A stretch of DNA of 64,000 bases, from positions 269,981,870 through 270,045,869 of the forward strand of contig NC_081407.1 of the NCBI RefSeq assembly GCF_030272615.1, in the 5' to 3' direction. This document shows, in pieces, positions 1 to 11,535 of the stretch; position 1 is the stretch's first letter, and every line of letters begins with the position of its first letter. Source of the DNA: Cryptomeria japonica. Its lineage: Eukaryota > Streptophyta > Pinopsida > Cupressales > Cupressaceae. The notes beneath the pieces are model-generated. The model had not been told where the DNA came from. It searched no databases and saw nothing but the letters and a program-made list of their open reading frames with translations. A program made the position numbers and the translations under genes.

Positions 1-900
1 TTTATATAATCCCACATTCTGACTACTACCCTTTGCAACTTGACAAACTCTACAACTCTAAACATATCTCTTAACATCCTTATGAATCTGGGGCCAAAAT
101 TATTGCTTACTCACCAATGCTACTATTTTGTCAATGCCAAAATGTCCAACTAGTCCTCCATTGTATGTGTTTCTCCTTTATCAAATTCTTCCTCATAAAA
201 CTCTTAGGTATGCACAACTGAACTCCTCTAAATAACATTCCATCCTGAATGAATTAATCCAACCACTTGCTTCTATCTACCATAACCGGTTCTCTACATG
301 CTTTCCAAGGTTCTGCAAAATCTGGGTCATCATCATACAAGGTCTTCAAATCTTCAAAACCTAATACTGTCACTCTCATCTCTATCAAAAAATTCCTTCT
401 TCAACTCAATGCATCAACAACTTTGTTAGATTTCCCACTTCCATGATTCAACACAAAGGTGTAACTCTGCAAGAATTCTATCCATCTCATATGTCTCTGA
501 TTCAACTTACTCTGACTGTTCAAATACTACAAAGCTTGATGATTTGTATACAACACAAACTCCTTAGGCAACAAGTAATATCTCCACTTCTTCAAGGCTT
601 GAACTATGGCATAAAACTCCTGATCATACACAAAATATCTCCTCCACATTCATCATTCAATTTTTCACTGAAATAGGCTACTGCTCTCCCTTCCCGACTC
701 AAGACTTCTCCTATTGTTGTTCCACTTGCATCACAATCCACTTGAAATATTTTATTGAAATCTGGTAAAGCCAACATAGGCTACTCAGTCACTTTCTGCT
801 TCAACAGTTCAAAACTTTTGTTTGCTTTGGTGGTCCACTTGAATTCCTTCCGATCTTCTCTCATGGTCTCAGTCATAGGGTTTGGTGAGCCCACAATACT
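1..900 (-). pseudogene. Gypsy RNase H domain and integrase HHCC zinc finger (level 1)
   Basis: Translating the minus strand gives an RNase H core at about 690-770 with the [14 protein letters not shown] block typical of Ty3/gypsy. A DALS motif follows near 410. At about 20-160 lies the integrase N-terminal zinc finger, with GGLVGHFGIDK followed by SCRVCQVAKG. Frameshifts and stops break the frame several times, for example a TGA just after DALS and a TAG just before SCRVCQ. The integrase catalytic core and the 3' LTR lie beyond the left edge. Plus-strand open frames here are shadows of this gene. The domain identity is clear; the exact ends are approximate. Confidence 0.8.
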
Positions 901-904
901 GGGT

Positions 905-1768
905 TACACTTTTTTGCCAACTTCGACACTGCAATATTCATTTTTAGAAAAAAAAAACAAAAAACTTTAGATTCAGACACCTATTACTTCTCACCATAAG
1001 CAATTTGTAGATGATGTGAACTATTGATTTGTATCATTTTGTATGTATATTCTAAAAATATTTTTTTGATAGTTTTTGGAATCAATTTGCTCCCATTTTT
1101 CTATCTCTCTCGAAAACTAGTTTTTTTTCAAAAAACAACATTTTTAAACAATGATACTCACTCTGTATAGCATAACTATTTTTCTATAATAGATATGAAT
1201 GTGATTCTTTCGAATTTGGTTTTGTATCATCCATATATAGTGCTTGCAATTGGTTTTGTAACATTATCTTCAATATTTCATATTTTATTAAGATTTGAAG
1301 TCGAGTTAATTGTAATTTTGACATATGTCCATTTGATATTACATAGCTTGTTGTATATGCAACGAAAACCAATTTTTGTTGTTGTTGTTGGAAAGAGGAC
1401 TTCAATACCTAGTGCGTAAATATTTTTTAGAATTTTTTGGGTGATATTTACTATTTTTCCATAATAACTGAACAAAAAAGTCCATGTTCGGTGAAAACCC
1501 TACATTCATAAGAAATAAAATAAAAATATATTAATGAAATTAAATATATTAAAAATTATACTATTTGGAAAGCTTATAATAAGGGCTAAATACTTAAAAA
1601 AATTCTAAATGAATTTATTTGACCCCCCAGAAGCTAATGCAAAATTGGTTTTTTATCAGCATTTGATAGATGCAAAGGAGACTCCATTGCAAGTATGATT
1701 TACAAGTAGAGAGGTTCTATCCAAGAAATTTTGATCTAAGAGCCTTTGATCTAACTCTATTCAATTAA
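905..1768. mobile_element. About 860-bp AT-rich insertion between RT and RNase H of level 1
   Basis: Level-1 coding sequence stops after the GEVR motif of RT (about 1775) and resumes just before PMTETMRED near 890. The intervening 860 bp is AT-rich with poly-A and poly-T runs and has no recognisable protein. It interrupts a conserved stretch of pol, so it is most simply a secondary insertion, for example a non-autonomous DNA transposon. I could not define terminal inverted repeats or a target duplication by eye, so its class stays open. Confidence 0.45.
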
Positions 1769-2760
1769 TTCTTACCTCTCCAATGCTTTCTAATGTAGGC
1801 CACTCAAAATTTGCTTTCACTTTCTCAGGGTCCATCTTCAAACCATCCTCAGATATCACAAATCCCAAATAGACTAATTCATCCTTCATGAAAGTACACT
1901 TTTTGATATTGATCGACAACTTCTCTTCTCTCAATCTGTACAAAAACTTGTCTTAATTGAAACAAATGCTCCTCTTTTGTCTTACTAAAAATCAAATGTC
2001 ATCCAAATACATAATAACAAACTTACCCAGGGATTTCTTCAATACCTCATTCATCAGCCTCATGAAAGTACTTGGTACATTAGTCAATCCAAAAGGCACC
2101 ACCAACCATTCATACAATCCTTCATTTTTCTTAAATGCTATCTTACACTCATCACCTTCTCTGATCCTGATCTGATGATATCCACTCTTCAAATCTATCT
2201 TTGTAAAGTATTTTGATCCACTCAAACAGTCCATTATGTCATCCATCCTAGGCAAAGGAAACCGGTATTTCACTGTGATCTTGTTTATTGCTCTAGAATC
2301 AGTACACATTCTCCAATCTCCATTCTTCTTAGGTGCTAATACTGCTAGTACTGCACAAGGGCTTAGAATCTCCCTTTCTTCAACAACTCCTGCACTTGTC
2401 TATTCAGTTCTTCATTCACTGTCGATGTCAATCAATGTGCAACTTTGTTAGGAAAACTAGCTTTGGGAACCAAGTCCATGCAATGCCTAATACTTCTCAC
2501 AGGTGGAAATCCATCAGTTACATTATCTTAAATGATGTCCTCATATTCTGTCAGCAAATATTTTATCTCTTCCAGGTGTTCTCCTTCTGGTTCCAGTTTC
2601 TTAGTCTTCTTAGGAATTAAGGCAAAACACACATTCTCATGTCTCAATCCATCCAGGAATTTTCTTCCATCTACCAAACAGATTCTACAATTCATACATA
2701 CTTCATTCTTCAAAGGTTCCTCCAAGGGTAACAAGGTTTGTTTCATCCCATTGGACACAA
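1761..2760 (-). pseudogene. Gypsy reverse transcriptase (level 1)
   Basis: The minus strand encodes a Ty3/gypsy RT. It has [11 protein letters not shown], then [13 protein letters not shown], the [10 protein letters not shown] block, [15 protein letters not shown] and the catalytic YLDD at about 1992-2005. The thumb continues as LREEKLSINIKKCTF to the GEVR motif near 1775. The upstream connection (about 2528-2758) is in a different frame, so at least one frameshift separates protease from RT. The catalytic Asp pair is still readable but the gene cannot make a continuous protein. Confidence 0.85.
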
Positions 2761-3060
2761 TAGTGTATGTATTCTTCCTCCCATCATGTATTGCTTGTAT
2801 ATCAAATTACCAAGGTCTAGCCAACAAAAGGTGACCAATATCCAAGGCATAATATCAAACAAGACTTCATCGTGATAATTCCCAATTTTCAATTTCACCA
2901 AACATTGTTCACTTACTATCAACTTATGTTCATTCTGAATCCATGCTATCTGATAAGGCTTATTGTGTTTCAATCTCTCCAATTTCAACTTATTCACCAT
3001 TTCTTCTGAAACAAGATTATCTAAACTACCACTATCAATAACAACTTTACAACACTTATC
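2743..3060 (-). pseudogene. Gypsy aspartic protease region (level 1)
   Basis: The active-site block VVIDSGSLDNL reads from the minus strand near 3020-3050. It is followed by about 85 codons ending near a decayed version of the LLGRPW-type motif that closes plant gypsy proteases. It sits between the Gag zinc knuckle and RT, as expected for Gag-Pro-Pol order. A stop and a frame change break it. The DSG triad supports the call; precise limits are approximate. Confidence 0.65.
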
Positions 3061-3096
3061 AGATACCTTACATCTAGTCTTGAATAGATTCTTCCT

Positions 3097-4165
3097 CTAC
3101 AAGGGCTCTTCATCTCCTTCAGTATGACACAAAGCTCTCCTCATCACCAACAGTTCTCGATCTTCTAGTTTATTGTTTGCTCTGATAAGGTTTTCATCCA
3201 CCACTACTTCTCTTCCGATAGTTTCTATCTTCTTATGCTCTAATGCATGATGTCCTTCTCCTCCATATTTAAAGCAAGTTCCTCTAAATGTCCTCTTATG
3301 TTGTCTTCCAAACTTCTCATTCTGGTAACCATCTGATTCTCTCCTCCGATAGAAATTTCTATCATCCTTCTGGTATGAATTATCTTCTTTGTTCACTTCT
3401 TTGTCCATGCTTCGATTTGTACTAGTTCTTCTTCCTCTGGTATATCATCTTCTTCCTTGAAATCTTCCTCTGGTAGACCTTCCACCTCTACCTCTCTGCC
3501 TTTGCTCATGTCTTTTGTTTAACTTCTCTTTTGCCTTTAGGGCATACTGGTAAGCCTCTTTAACACTCTCCAATTTGATCCTACTGAGTTCATCTTGTAT
3601 AGACATCCGCAATCCATTCAAATATCTTGCAACTTGTTCAACTTCATCATCAACATGTCCAAATATGATATTCAACTTGTAAAAGGCTTCGGTGTACTCC
3701 TTCACACTAGATTCCTTCTGTCTTAAATTTTGCAACTTCCGGAAAAAATCCACTTGATAATTCGTTGGCACAAACCTTGACTTTAACTTAGCAACCATAT
3801 GATCCCATGTCTTAATCTTCTCTTTACCTCTTCTTTGTCTATCAACTTGCATATGCTCCCACTAAAGAGATGCATGACCTTTCAACCGGGTACAGGCATA
3901 TTTCACCTTCCTCTTTTTTGTAGTGTTTCCAAAATCAAAATACTTCTCCATCTTCGAGATTCAATCCATCAATTCATCCAAATCTAAATTCCCATCATAT
4001 TTTGGTGGGGTAAAATGAGGTTTAGAATTCGCCCTACTCAAAACCCTCAAAAACCTTTCCTCATTTGGATCAACTGTCGGTAGGTTTGCTTATTTTGTTG
4101 GGGCTTCTTCTCCTTCATTTTCACTTACATCTTCAATATGTCGGCCCCTTCTCTATGCTATCTCC
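3097..4165 (-). pseudogene. Gypsy Gag with decayed zinc knuckle (level 1)
   Basis: A Gag-type helical region reads at 3852-3445: KIKTWDHMVAKLKSRFVP, then YTEAFYKLN and VARYLNGL, matching the retrotransposon Gag family (PF03732). A basic RGRGGRSTRGRF tail follows. Next comes CFKYGGEGHHALEHK near 3250, a CCHC knuckle in which two cysteines are replaced (Tyr and His), so zinc binding should be lost. A likely start codon lies at about 4165, followed after three codons by a stop. It lies directly downstream of the PBS. Confidence 0.75.
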
Positions 4166-4357
4166 ATGACTTCCAACCAGGATGCTATACCTCACAACAT
4201 CTCCATCAAAATAGGGTTTGCATTCCCACGTGCTCCACCATTCCTAGCTCCTCTTCGCGTCGTTGTTCACGCTAGTCCTCTGCAGCTACAAGTTAGATCC
4301 ACAATCCGCCACCCTACAACAAAATTTCAGGACACACAACCTTTGGAATGAAACTTC

Positions 4358-4369
4358 GCTCTGATACCA
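4358..4369 (-). other. Primer binding site, initiator-Met tRNA type (level 1)
   Basis: The minus strand reads TGGTATCAGAGC two bases downstream of the LTR end. This is the canonical plant PBS complementary to the 3' end of initiator methionine tRNA. It fixes the LTR boundary at 4372 and the minus orientation of level 1. Confidence 0.9.
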
Positions 4370-4371
4370 CT

Positions 4372-4520
4372 TGAAGTAGTCACCCATGAGGAGGGACCTC
4401 AAAGAGATCAATCCAGACCGGTTATCAAGAATAAACACAACGGAAACACAAAGGTATGATGGAGGCAACGCAGAGCAGATTGTTTTAATGCATGAAAATT
4501 GATTACATCAAACCCGTAAC
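4372..4520 (-). repeat. Level-1 5' LTR, PBS-proximal piece
   Basis: This 149-bp piece is the PBS-proximal end of the level-1 LTR. It is continuous with 36556-37163 once the level-2 element and one copy of GTAAC are removed. Together they make an LTR of about 757 bp starting TG and ending CA. Confidence 0.8.
4516..4520. repeat. Target site duplication GTAAC, left copy (level 2)
   Basis: GTAAC directly abuts the level-2 LTR on the left and recurs at 36551-36555 directly after the right LTR. Five base pairs is the normal Ty3/gypsy duplication length. Confidence 0.9.
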
Positions 4521-5303
4521 TATTTACGGTGAAAATGGATAACAATAATATCGAAAGGCTAAATGAATTCAACCACAAAACCCTAGCCTAACAACAACAA
4601 AGATCCACCATAACATATGAAGATTACCTAAGACAATGCAAATAAAATGAAATCACAAATATTATACCATCACATGTCCAATAGGGTTTGGCTCTCCATT
4701 TTTCCTATCTCCATTGATTTTGCTTGATATATTTGCTCTCAGATTTTATGTGGACAAGAGCTCAACAAAGAACAGAAATATGGTTGCAAGTAGGATTGCA
4801 TATGAAAATTCAAAAGTGTAGTGTAGTCGAATAATCATAGGGGTGCATAGGGTTGATAATGAAGGAAGCATCTCCTTATATAGAAGACACCATAAGAAAT
4901 GGAGGGATAAGATTGAGAGGTGTAAAAGATAAATAGTCGGCTATGATTAGAGGGTAGGTAAAAGATATAGTAAAATAATGAGAGGGTAGGTAGTGTAGGA
5001 ATTAAGAGATGAATGACATGTGTCATAGGTAGAAAAGTTTAATGGATTAATTAAATAAATAAAGATTTATTTAATTAATAGAGAAAGTGGGATCAATTAA
5101 ATAAATAAAATATTTATTTAATTTAGGAAAAGGATAATTTAAATAAATAAATGTATTTATTTAAATGAGAAATAAGGCTAGAAGAGAATAAATGAATTAA
5201 TTAAATAAATAAAGATTTATTTAATTAATAGAAGAATTAGGCTAAAATAATTAAATACATAAAATATTTATTTAATTAGACTGGACAATTTTAGGTGTCT
5301 ACA
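4521..5303 (-). repeat. Level-2 3' LTR
   Basis: A 783-bp LTR. Its right edge TACA precedes the polypurine tract. Its left edge, TATTTACGG, has drifted from the TGTATACGG of its partner at 35810. The minus strand carries a TATA box (CTATATAAGG, near 4872-4883) about 420 bp from the U3 start, so U3 begins at 5303. An array of AT-rich palindromes fills the first 260 bp of U3. Confidence 0.9.
5046..5277. repeat. Five AT-rich palindromes in U3
   Basis: Five near-perfect inverted repeats of about 28-34 bp lie in tandem. The first (5046-5079) has arms ATTAATTAAATAAAT and ATTTATTTAATTAAT around a 4-base centre. The others use AATTAAATAAAT or ATTTAAATAAAT arms. Equivalent arrays lie at about 11284-11515, 26704-26945 and 36334-36530. 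The LTR copies differ from each other by deletions exactly here, which suggests replication slippage or cruciform instability. Confidence 0.85.
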
Positions 5304-5320
5304 TTTTGCCCCTCTTTGAG
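5304..5320 (-). other. Polypurine tract (level 2)
   Basis: The minus strand reads TCAAAGAGGGGCAAAA immediately before the 3' LTR start TGTAGACACC. Position and purine content fit the plus-strand primer of an LTR retrotransposon. The same tract precedes the level-3 3' LTR at 11536. Confidence 0.85.
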
Positions 5321-5553
5321 ACAATGCAGCTTGTCGTGTTGTTTCAAAGAAGATAAGATGAACTGATACAAAGTTGCCCCAAGATGGGAATGATATGCCC
5401 CCTCGAGAAATTGGATGAAAATGTCTGAAAAGATTGCAGACAAACTCTCGATAAGAAAGAAAGGCTAGAATGGACTGACCAGATAGAATAGAGTGACAGA
5501 GTCACGGGATAATAAAGACTGACTCGGGAAACGATGGCTAGGGCTAGGGTAGT

Positions 5554-5563
5554 CTATAAGATA
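5554..5563 (+). promoter_or_regulatory. Candidate TATA box of the antisense PMD gene (level 2)
   Basis: CTATAAGATA lies 99 bp before the PMD start codon and is conserved at 11781-11790 in level 3, also 99 bp before its ATG. A promoter role is inferred from position and conservation only. Confidence 0.4.
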
Positions 5564-5834
5564 GACCACGAGGGGAAAACATCCTCATTGCCATCCACAA
5601 ATCCAAGAGATCAAAGTGTAGAGAGAGAATAGAGCAGCAACAGTTAGCAGCGATGGCATTGGTTCACAAATTCGATCGCATTCGTCGATTTCAGAGGCCA
5701 GTAGATGCAGGAGAGCCGGTAAGTACCGAAAACCCTTCTTGTACTTTGTCGCAATAAATGTTTTTCATTAATTCATGGTAGGTAGCCCAATAAGTGCATT
5801 TTAGGTATGTCAAACAAGGTCAAAAAATGTCGAG

Positions 5835-5965
5835 GTGCGTCTGTGTTGGTGCCAGGTGCATCTGGTTGGCTAGGCATGTCTGTGTTTGTGTCAAGCGCGT
5901 CTGTGTAGGAAAAGACGTCTATGCCAAATGCGAGAGCATCTGCATTGTGCAGGCGCATTTGTGCC
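5835..5965 (+). repeat. Degenerate GCGTCTGTG motif cluster in the PMD intron (level 2)
   Basis: About seven copies of a GTGCGTCTGTGTTGG-like motif spaced about 18-25 bp, more decayed than the level-3 field at 12064-12330. The complement (CACAGACGCG) is clustered in the 5' leader of the same element. Confidence 0.7.
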
Positions 5966-6174
5966 TTCAAGGTCAAATCAACAGTTCTGTGATGAACATA
6001 CGTTGTAGATTGGATAAGTTGCTGAGAGGATACACTCAAGCAGGTCCTCTAGGGAAGACTAGAATAACAGATAGGGCTAGGATCGACAATTCAATGATAG
6101 AACATACGTTGCCAATTAGGAAACTACTCAAGAGGATACACTCAAGCAAAGGCCCTAGGATAGGATAGATCAAG

Positions 6175-6448
6175 GCACTTTGTGATGAACAGTGAGTACC
6201 AAGACACAGTACTTTGTGATGAACAGGGAGTACTAAAAAGAGCAGCACTTTGTGATGAACAGGGAGTGCAAATATGAGCAACACTTTGTGATGAATAGGG
6301 AGTGCAAATATACGTAGTACTTTGTGATGAACAGGGAGTACCACTAGGATCAATAGAAACACTTTGTGATAAACAGTGAGTGTCGCTAGGATAGAGCATC
6401 ATAAGCACTTAAGATAAAAAGAAGCATTTTGTGATGAACAAGGAATGC
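6175..6448. repeat. Seven-unit stem-loop array in the PMD intron (level 2)
   Basis: Seven 25-nt units, each a 5-nt arm, a loop TTGTGATGAACAGGG (with small changes) and a complementary arm. Arm pairs start at 6175/6195, 6209/6229, 6245/6265, 6281/6301, 6317/6337, 6359/6379 and 6424/6444. Left arms are GCACT, GTACT, GCACT, ACACT, GTACT, ACACT, GCATT. Five right arms are exact complements. The two exceptions (units 1 and 4) are A-C mismatches on the plus strand but G-U pairs on the minus strand. Confidence 0.88.
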
Positions 6449-8134
6449 CACTATGACTGACATGATTGATTTGCTTGACTGCAGGAGTACCTACCTATGG
6501 TGGAGTCATGGGAGAGATTGCCATCGACTCAGAGGTTACGACCAGAGTTGAAATTTGAGGACAGAGCCGCGATTGAGGTTATGGGTTTGCGATTAATTAT
6601 GTATGTGCCTGAGTTTCGGGTGAACATGGGGTTGTTGACTGCTTTAGCTGAGAGATGGCACTCTGAGACATGCACGTTGCATTTGCCGATGGGTGAGATG
6701 ACAATCCTTAGAGGATGTGTACAGGATTCTGAGGATATCGATTGATGGGGAGTTGATATCCTATGATCGAGATGGAGACAGGGATGCCCTGAGACGAGTG
6801 TTTCAAGATCCAAGACTAGAGATGAGGGTTGGACATGTGGCGTAGGACACGATGACATAGACTGGATTAGCATTACCAACAGTGCTGGGAGGAGTGATCA
6901 GTGGGTTCCTGTGTCTGGATAGGGCTACACGAGGGTTGGGTGTGGGTTGGGGAGCACCTTGGAGACACTAGTGACACAACATACCAGATATGCCTAGGGA
7001 CTGTGCGTGCTAGCACACTTGTATTATGAGCTTCATCAGCTCATATACCATTGATCCATAGGATTGGGATGTGGAGTGACACTACTACATGTATGGGCTT
7101 ATGAGCATCTGTCGGTGACCTGACCAATACATTTCAGAGGCAGGGGCCATGGGTGGAGTTTTGTGCATTTATATGATATGATCATCTCGCAGCTGCGGAT
7201 CAGGAGATTGGAGCATTGGCGCGGGGTCATTGATGAGATTGACACTATGGTATGGAGACCATACCAAAGTGCAAGGAGTGGGAGGATGATGCAATAGAGC
7301 TGTCATACACCTTCAGGAGCAGGTATCTGATTGGGCGAACACCCTATGTATTGGAGAGGTCGTTGGTTGACAGGGTATGCAGGCAGTTCGACAGGATTCA
7401 GCGGATGCCATGAGGTTCCAGGATGTATGCTTAGATAGTGAGAGATCAGGCACACTTCGGGCCATTGTTATCATATGATCAGACATTGATGCAGCTGGTA
7501 GAGATGGTGCCCATACCTTGGGATATGTGGTCAGAGATAGAAGATGCAAGGATGGATGCAAAGTATATTGCATTCTTGGCTGAGCATCCATTTCCACGAA
7601 TGACTGACCCAGGGGACCAGATATATGGAGATGGCAGTGGGGGATGAGGATGATGATGGAGATGGTGGGGGTAGAGGTTGGCGGAGGAGGTAGGGGATGA
7701 TAGGAGAGAGGATAGTGGCTCCACGGAGAGAGGGTGGGGAGGAGAGATAGGCTCAGGTGGTGAGAGGTCGAGGTGGTTTACCATTACAGGTGCCAGTAGC
7801 ACAGGGTCTCAGATAGGTACAGGGACAGGGATGAGGACAAGGGCAGGGTTAGCCACAGGTACAGGGGGAGAGGAGGAGGAGCAGGATGAGCTACTGGAGA
7901 GACTTGTACTATGGGGCTGTGCCACTAGAGCAGCGAGCTAGGAGCTTCCGTAGACCATCGCGGATAGCGTCGACTACTAGAGGGAGGGACAGGAGACAGG
8001 CGTCCAGCGGTGGGGCTATGGGTCCTCCACCACCACCAGATAGAGGGGACATGAGAGATGATTCTGGGGTGGGTCCTTCCAGGGCTCAAACTTTGTCGAT
8101 GCGAGGCGGCTCTGAGGGAGGGAGTTCATCATAG

Positions 8135-8250
8135 CCTTAGAGGGCTCCCTATGTATCAGTTTTGTACCATTTTGTATGATGATGTAGACACCTTCGAGTG
8201 ATTGTAGCCATATGATTTTGACATCATTATATCATGACACTTATGATTAT

Positions 8251-8283
<33 letters not shown>

Positions 8284-9812
8284 ATGATCCATCTTTGCGA
8301 CAACTATATGCATGTGTACCTATGTGATGAGATGGTTCATGATGTATGTTTCTATGTGATGGTTATGATATGGATGCAAATATGTACATGATGGAATGCA
8401 ATATTTGTGTTCTTTTATGTTTTATATGTGTATGCATGATGCAAATGTGAATGTATGAAATGCAGATGAATATGATAATGCAAATGATGAAATGCATGAG
8501 TAAAATGTAGAATGTGCTGACATGTGTTGTGTGCAAGATGTGATGCAATTGTGATATCTATATATATGTATGAAATGCTAACATGTGGTAATGTAGGTGT
8601 AACTACATGAAATGCAAATATTTTTGGCATGTCATTATACTCAATCATGTGATAGAACGCTACACAGATTCAAGAAGGATGATGGAAGTCAAACAAGAAA
8701 GGGGGATGAAAGATAGAAGATATGAAAGTGAAAGAGCTTCTTGTGCGTTATCATCATTGAGCTTTATTGTGGCAAGTAGGCTATGACAATCGATGCATAT
8801 GTTTGACCCAGAAAGTCATTGTACCCGTTTGCATGGAGATAAGATAGTCGCAAACAAGGAATGCCCCAGTTCATACTAGACTCGCAGTGTCCTCATATCC
8901 TTGGACAAGTCATAGCATTACTAAGAGACAATCCACAGACAACAAAAGAAAAATAGGTGACGATACCCCGTCCTCGCCTTTCTAGTCAAAGACATCCTAG
9001 AGATAAAATCTCTAGTCAGAGACATCCTGGAAAAGCTAAAATACATGTCACCAGAAAGATAAAATCAAAAGAAAGCCAAGAATCGACACCAACATCCACT
9101 GTAGTCCTCAAGTTTAGTGTCTCTTGTCACTTGTATAAGTCTATTTGATTGTGGTCACAATGTTTACTTTCACAAAAAGGATAGATAGCACTAAACCATA
9201 ATGTTGTTTGAGTCTGTTGAAATATTTGATTTGTTGAAGACCATTGTTGCTATTGTGTCTCATCTGAAACTGACTGAATCCATAAAACTGATACTTTATT
9301 GCGGAGAAGACAAAACTTTATTGCGGATTGGTGATGCAAGTGTTGCTTTATTGTGGATTGTGTGCAGATAGACTGAAGAAAGTTGGAAGAAACTATACTC
9401 CTCGAAACATGTGATGCTCTTAGTTCCACACCCATCACTAGACGTAGGATTTGCCTTAGCCACAGATATGAGCTGATTTATTATGAATGGTAAGAGGTGA
9501 AAAAGAAGGTTTATTATGAATGGCTAACCAATCTTAGGTAGATCAATAACAAGCCATGATGGGAATGGGTAAGGTTATTATGAATGAATAGGTTGTGAGT
9601 ATGTACAAAGTGACAGGATGAAAGTGAATCCTAAAGAAGGGAGGAGCAATGTCTCTATACATGGTGCTAGTGACCCGGTTTTCACCATGGTACTTGCCCA
9701 GGGCACCACTGAAGTGGTTTTCACCGCTAGATGAAAATGTTTTTTATGTTTTTCAATTTTTTATTTTTTATTTTGATTTTTTTGTATTTTTGAATTAGGA
9801 TACTCTGAAGAG
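8135..9812. other. Non-coding 3' region of level 2 between PMD and integrase
   Basis: No protein seen on either strand. It holds an (AT)n tract at about 8246-8284, a stretch rich in AAATGCA-like words, and a doubled CTAGTCAAAGACATCC segment near 8980-9030. A CTTTATTG-CGGA-type 12-mer is repeated three times near 9293-9360. The whole stretch is collinear with 14707-16406 of level 3, so it belongs to the element. Confidence 0.7.
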
Positions 9813-10744
9813 CTACGTGTAAAACCTACGAAGGTGCATGCTGTCAATAGGATCCTCTAAAGGTTCACCCTCTGTGGTTGAGAGCTGATATGCACCAGAT
9901 CCATATGTTGTTGTGATGATGTAGGACCAAGCCAGGTTGGTTCGAATTTTCCCTTCTTCTCTCTGTCTTGCTGATTTTTAGGATTTTCTCTGAGAAGCAA
10001 GTCACCTACCTCAAATGTACAAGGCTTGACTTTATGATTGTATCTGTGACTCATTCATTGTTGATAAGCCTTGAGGTGATTAAAAGCAGTTTGTTTTTGT
10101 TCATCCAATAGTTCAAGTTCTTGTAAGCGAGAGATGTTGTAGTCTTCATCACTGATAATGTTTTGCAAAGATACTCGTAAAGAGGGTAACTCGACCTCAA
10201 TAGTCAAGATAGATTCAGTGCCGTAAACAAGTGAATGGGGTGTAGCTCCTGTAGGTGTGCAGACACTTGTGCGGTAGGTCCAAAGTGTAGGATTAAGTTG
10301 GATATGCCAATTGCGGCTAGCGTCGTCAACTGTCTTTTTCAGGATTGTTTTATTAGATGCCTCAACTTGACCGTTACCTTGGGGATAATAAGGTGTGGAA
10401 AAACAATGGGTAATATGGAAGCGGTCACAGAGTTCATGAACATCCTAATTTTTGAAGGGATGCCCGTTATCAATGATGATGGAAATAGGAATACCATATC
10501 GACAAATGATATAGTTGAGAATGAATGTAGCAATTTGTTTTCCAGTGACTTGTGTAAGAGGCACTGCTTCGATCCATTTTGTGAAATACTTTGTGGCAGT
10601 GATGATGAACTTATGACCATTGGAGGAAAGAGGGTCAATCTTGCCTATGAGATCGAATCCCCATTGGCAAAAGGGCCAAGGAGTTGCAATTGATTGAAGT
10701 TCTTGAGTTGGCGCATGAATGAGGTCTCCATGAATTTGACACTG
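9813..10744 (-). pseudogene. Integrase core and C-terminus, distal part of level-2 pol
   Basis: This is the part of level-2 pol beyond the level-3 insertion. In sense order it has the last Cys of the HHCC finger (CQIHGDLIH), the catalytic core with GFDLIGKID and IIIDNG, then NGQVEASNKT carrying the third acidic residue, and the C-terminal RENPKNQQDREKKGKFEPTWLGP block. The stop codon is at 9813-9815. Several stops, for example in PFKN*DV, show it is dead. The 5' partner lies at 26975 and beyond. Confidence 0.88.
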
Positions 10745-10749
10745 CTTAC
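10745..10749. repeat. Target site duplication CTTAC, left copy (level 3)
   Basis: CTTAC abuts the left LTR of level 3 and recurs at 26970-26974 directly after the right LTR. Joining the flanks through one copy restores the level-2 integrase reading across a CKQC zinc-finger pair. Confidence 0.93.
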
Positions 10750-11535
10750 TGTATATGGTGAAAATGGATACAATAATAACAATATTGAAAGGCTAAATGA
10801 ATTCAACCACCAAAACCCTAGCCTAACAATCAACAAAGATCCACCATAACATATGAAGATTACCTAAGACAATGCAAATCAAATGATATCACAAAGATTA
10901 TACCATCACATGTCCAATAGGGTTTTGATCTCCATTCTTCCTATCTCCATTGATCTTGCTTGATATATTTGCTCTCAGATTTTATGTGCACAAGAGCTCA
11001 ACAAAGAACGGAATGTGGTTGCAAGTAGGATCGTAGTATAGTCAAGTCCTTAAGATCAGTGATTAGGGTGCATAGAACGATTAGAACGATTGATTAGGGT
11101 TTGATAATGAAGGAAGCATCTCCTTAAATAGAAGACACAATATGAAATGGAGGGATAAGATTGAGAGGTGTAAAAAGGAGGTCGGCTATGATTAGAGGGT
11201 AGGTAGAAGAAATAATAAAATAATGAAAGAGGTAGATAGTGTAGGAATTAAGAGATGAATGACATGTGTCATGGGTAGAAAAGGATAATGAATTAATTAA
11301 ATAAATAAAGATTTATTTAATTAATAGAAGAAATGGGATAATTAAATAAATAAGAATATTTATTTAATTTAGGAAAAGGATAATTTAAATAAATAAATGT
11401 ATTTATTTAAATGAGAAATAAGGCTAGAAGAGGATAAATGAATTAATTAAATAAATAAAGATTTATTTAATTAATAGAAGAATTAGGCTTAGATAATTAA
11501 ATAAATAAAAGACATGACAATTTTGGGTGTCTACA
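10750..11535 (-). repeat. Level-3 3' LTR
   Basis: A 786-bp LTR, TGTATATGG...GTGTCTACA on the plus strand. Compared with 26170-26969 it lacks 14 bp, the distal arm of the palindrome closest to U3 start. The minus strand has a TATA-like CTATTTAAGG at about 11112-11122. Confidence 0.93.

Larger units (their letters stand above)
5653..8134 (+). pseudogene. PMD (plant mobile domain) protein, antisense gene, degraded copy (level 2)
   Basis: Two exons: 5653-5718 (22 codons, MALVHKFDRIRRFQRP...) and 6485-8134, separated by a GTAAGT...CTGCAG intron of 766 bp. Exon 2 contains the PMD core, with PEFRVNMGLLTALAERWHS and LHLPMGEMT, but frameshifts near 6705 and several stops break the rest. Compared with the level-3 copy it lacks about 300 bp covering the Gln/Val-rich and coiled-coil segment. 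The C-terminal GSEGGSSS and stop are conserved. PMD (PF10536) is known in host proteins such as MAIN and MAIL1 and in plant transposable elements. The gene lies antisense to the retroelement between integrase and 3' LTR. It is non-functional here. Confidence 0.85.

Noticed and set aside
1957-2834. Several plus-strand frames of 71-100 codons opposite RT of level 1
   Set aside because: Shadows of the minus-strand pol gene.
10235-10693. Plus-strand frame of 152 codons, and a similar one at 16893-17303
   Set aside because: Antisense shadows of the integrase core, present in both copies because pol is conserved.
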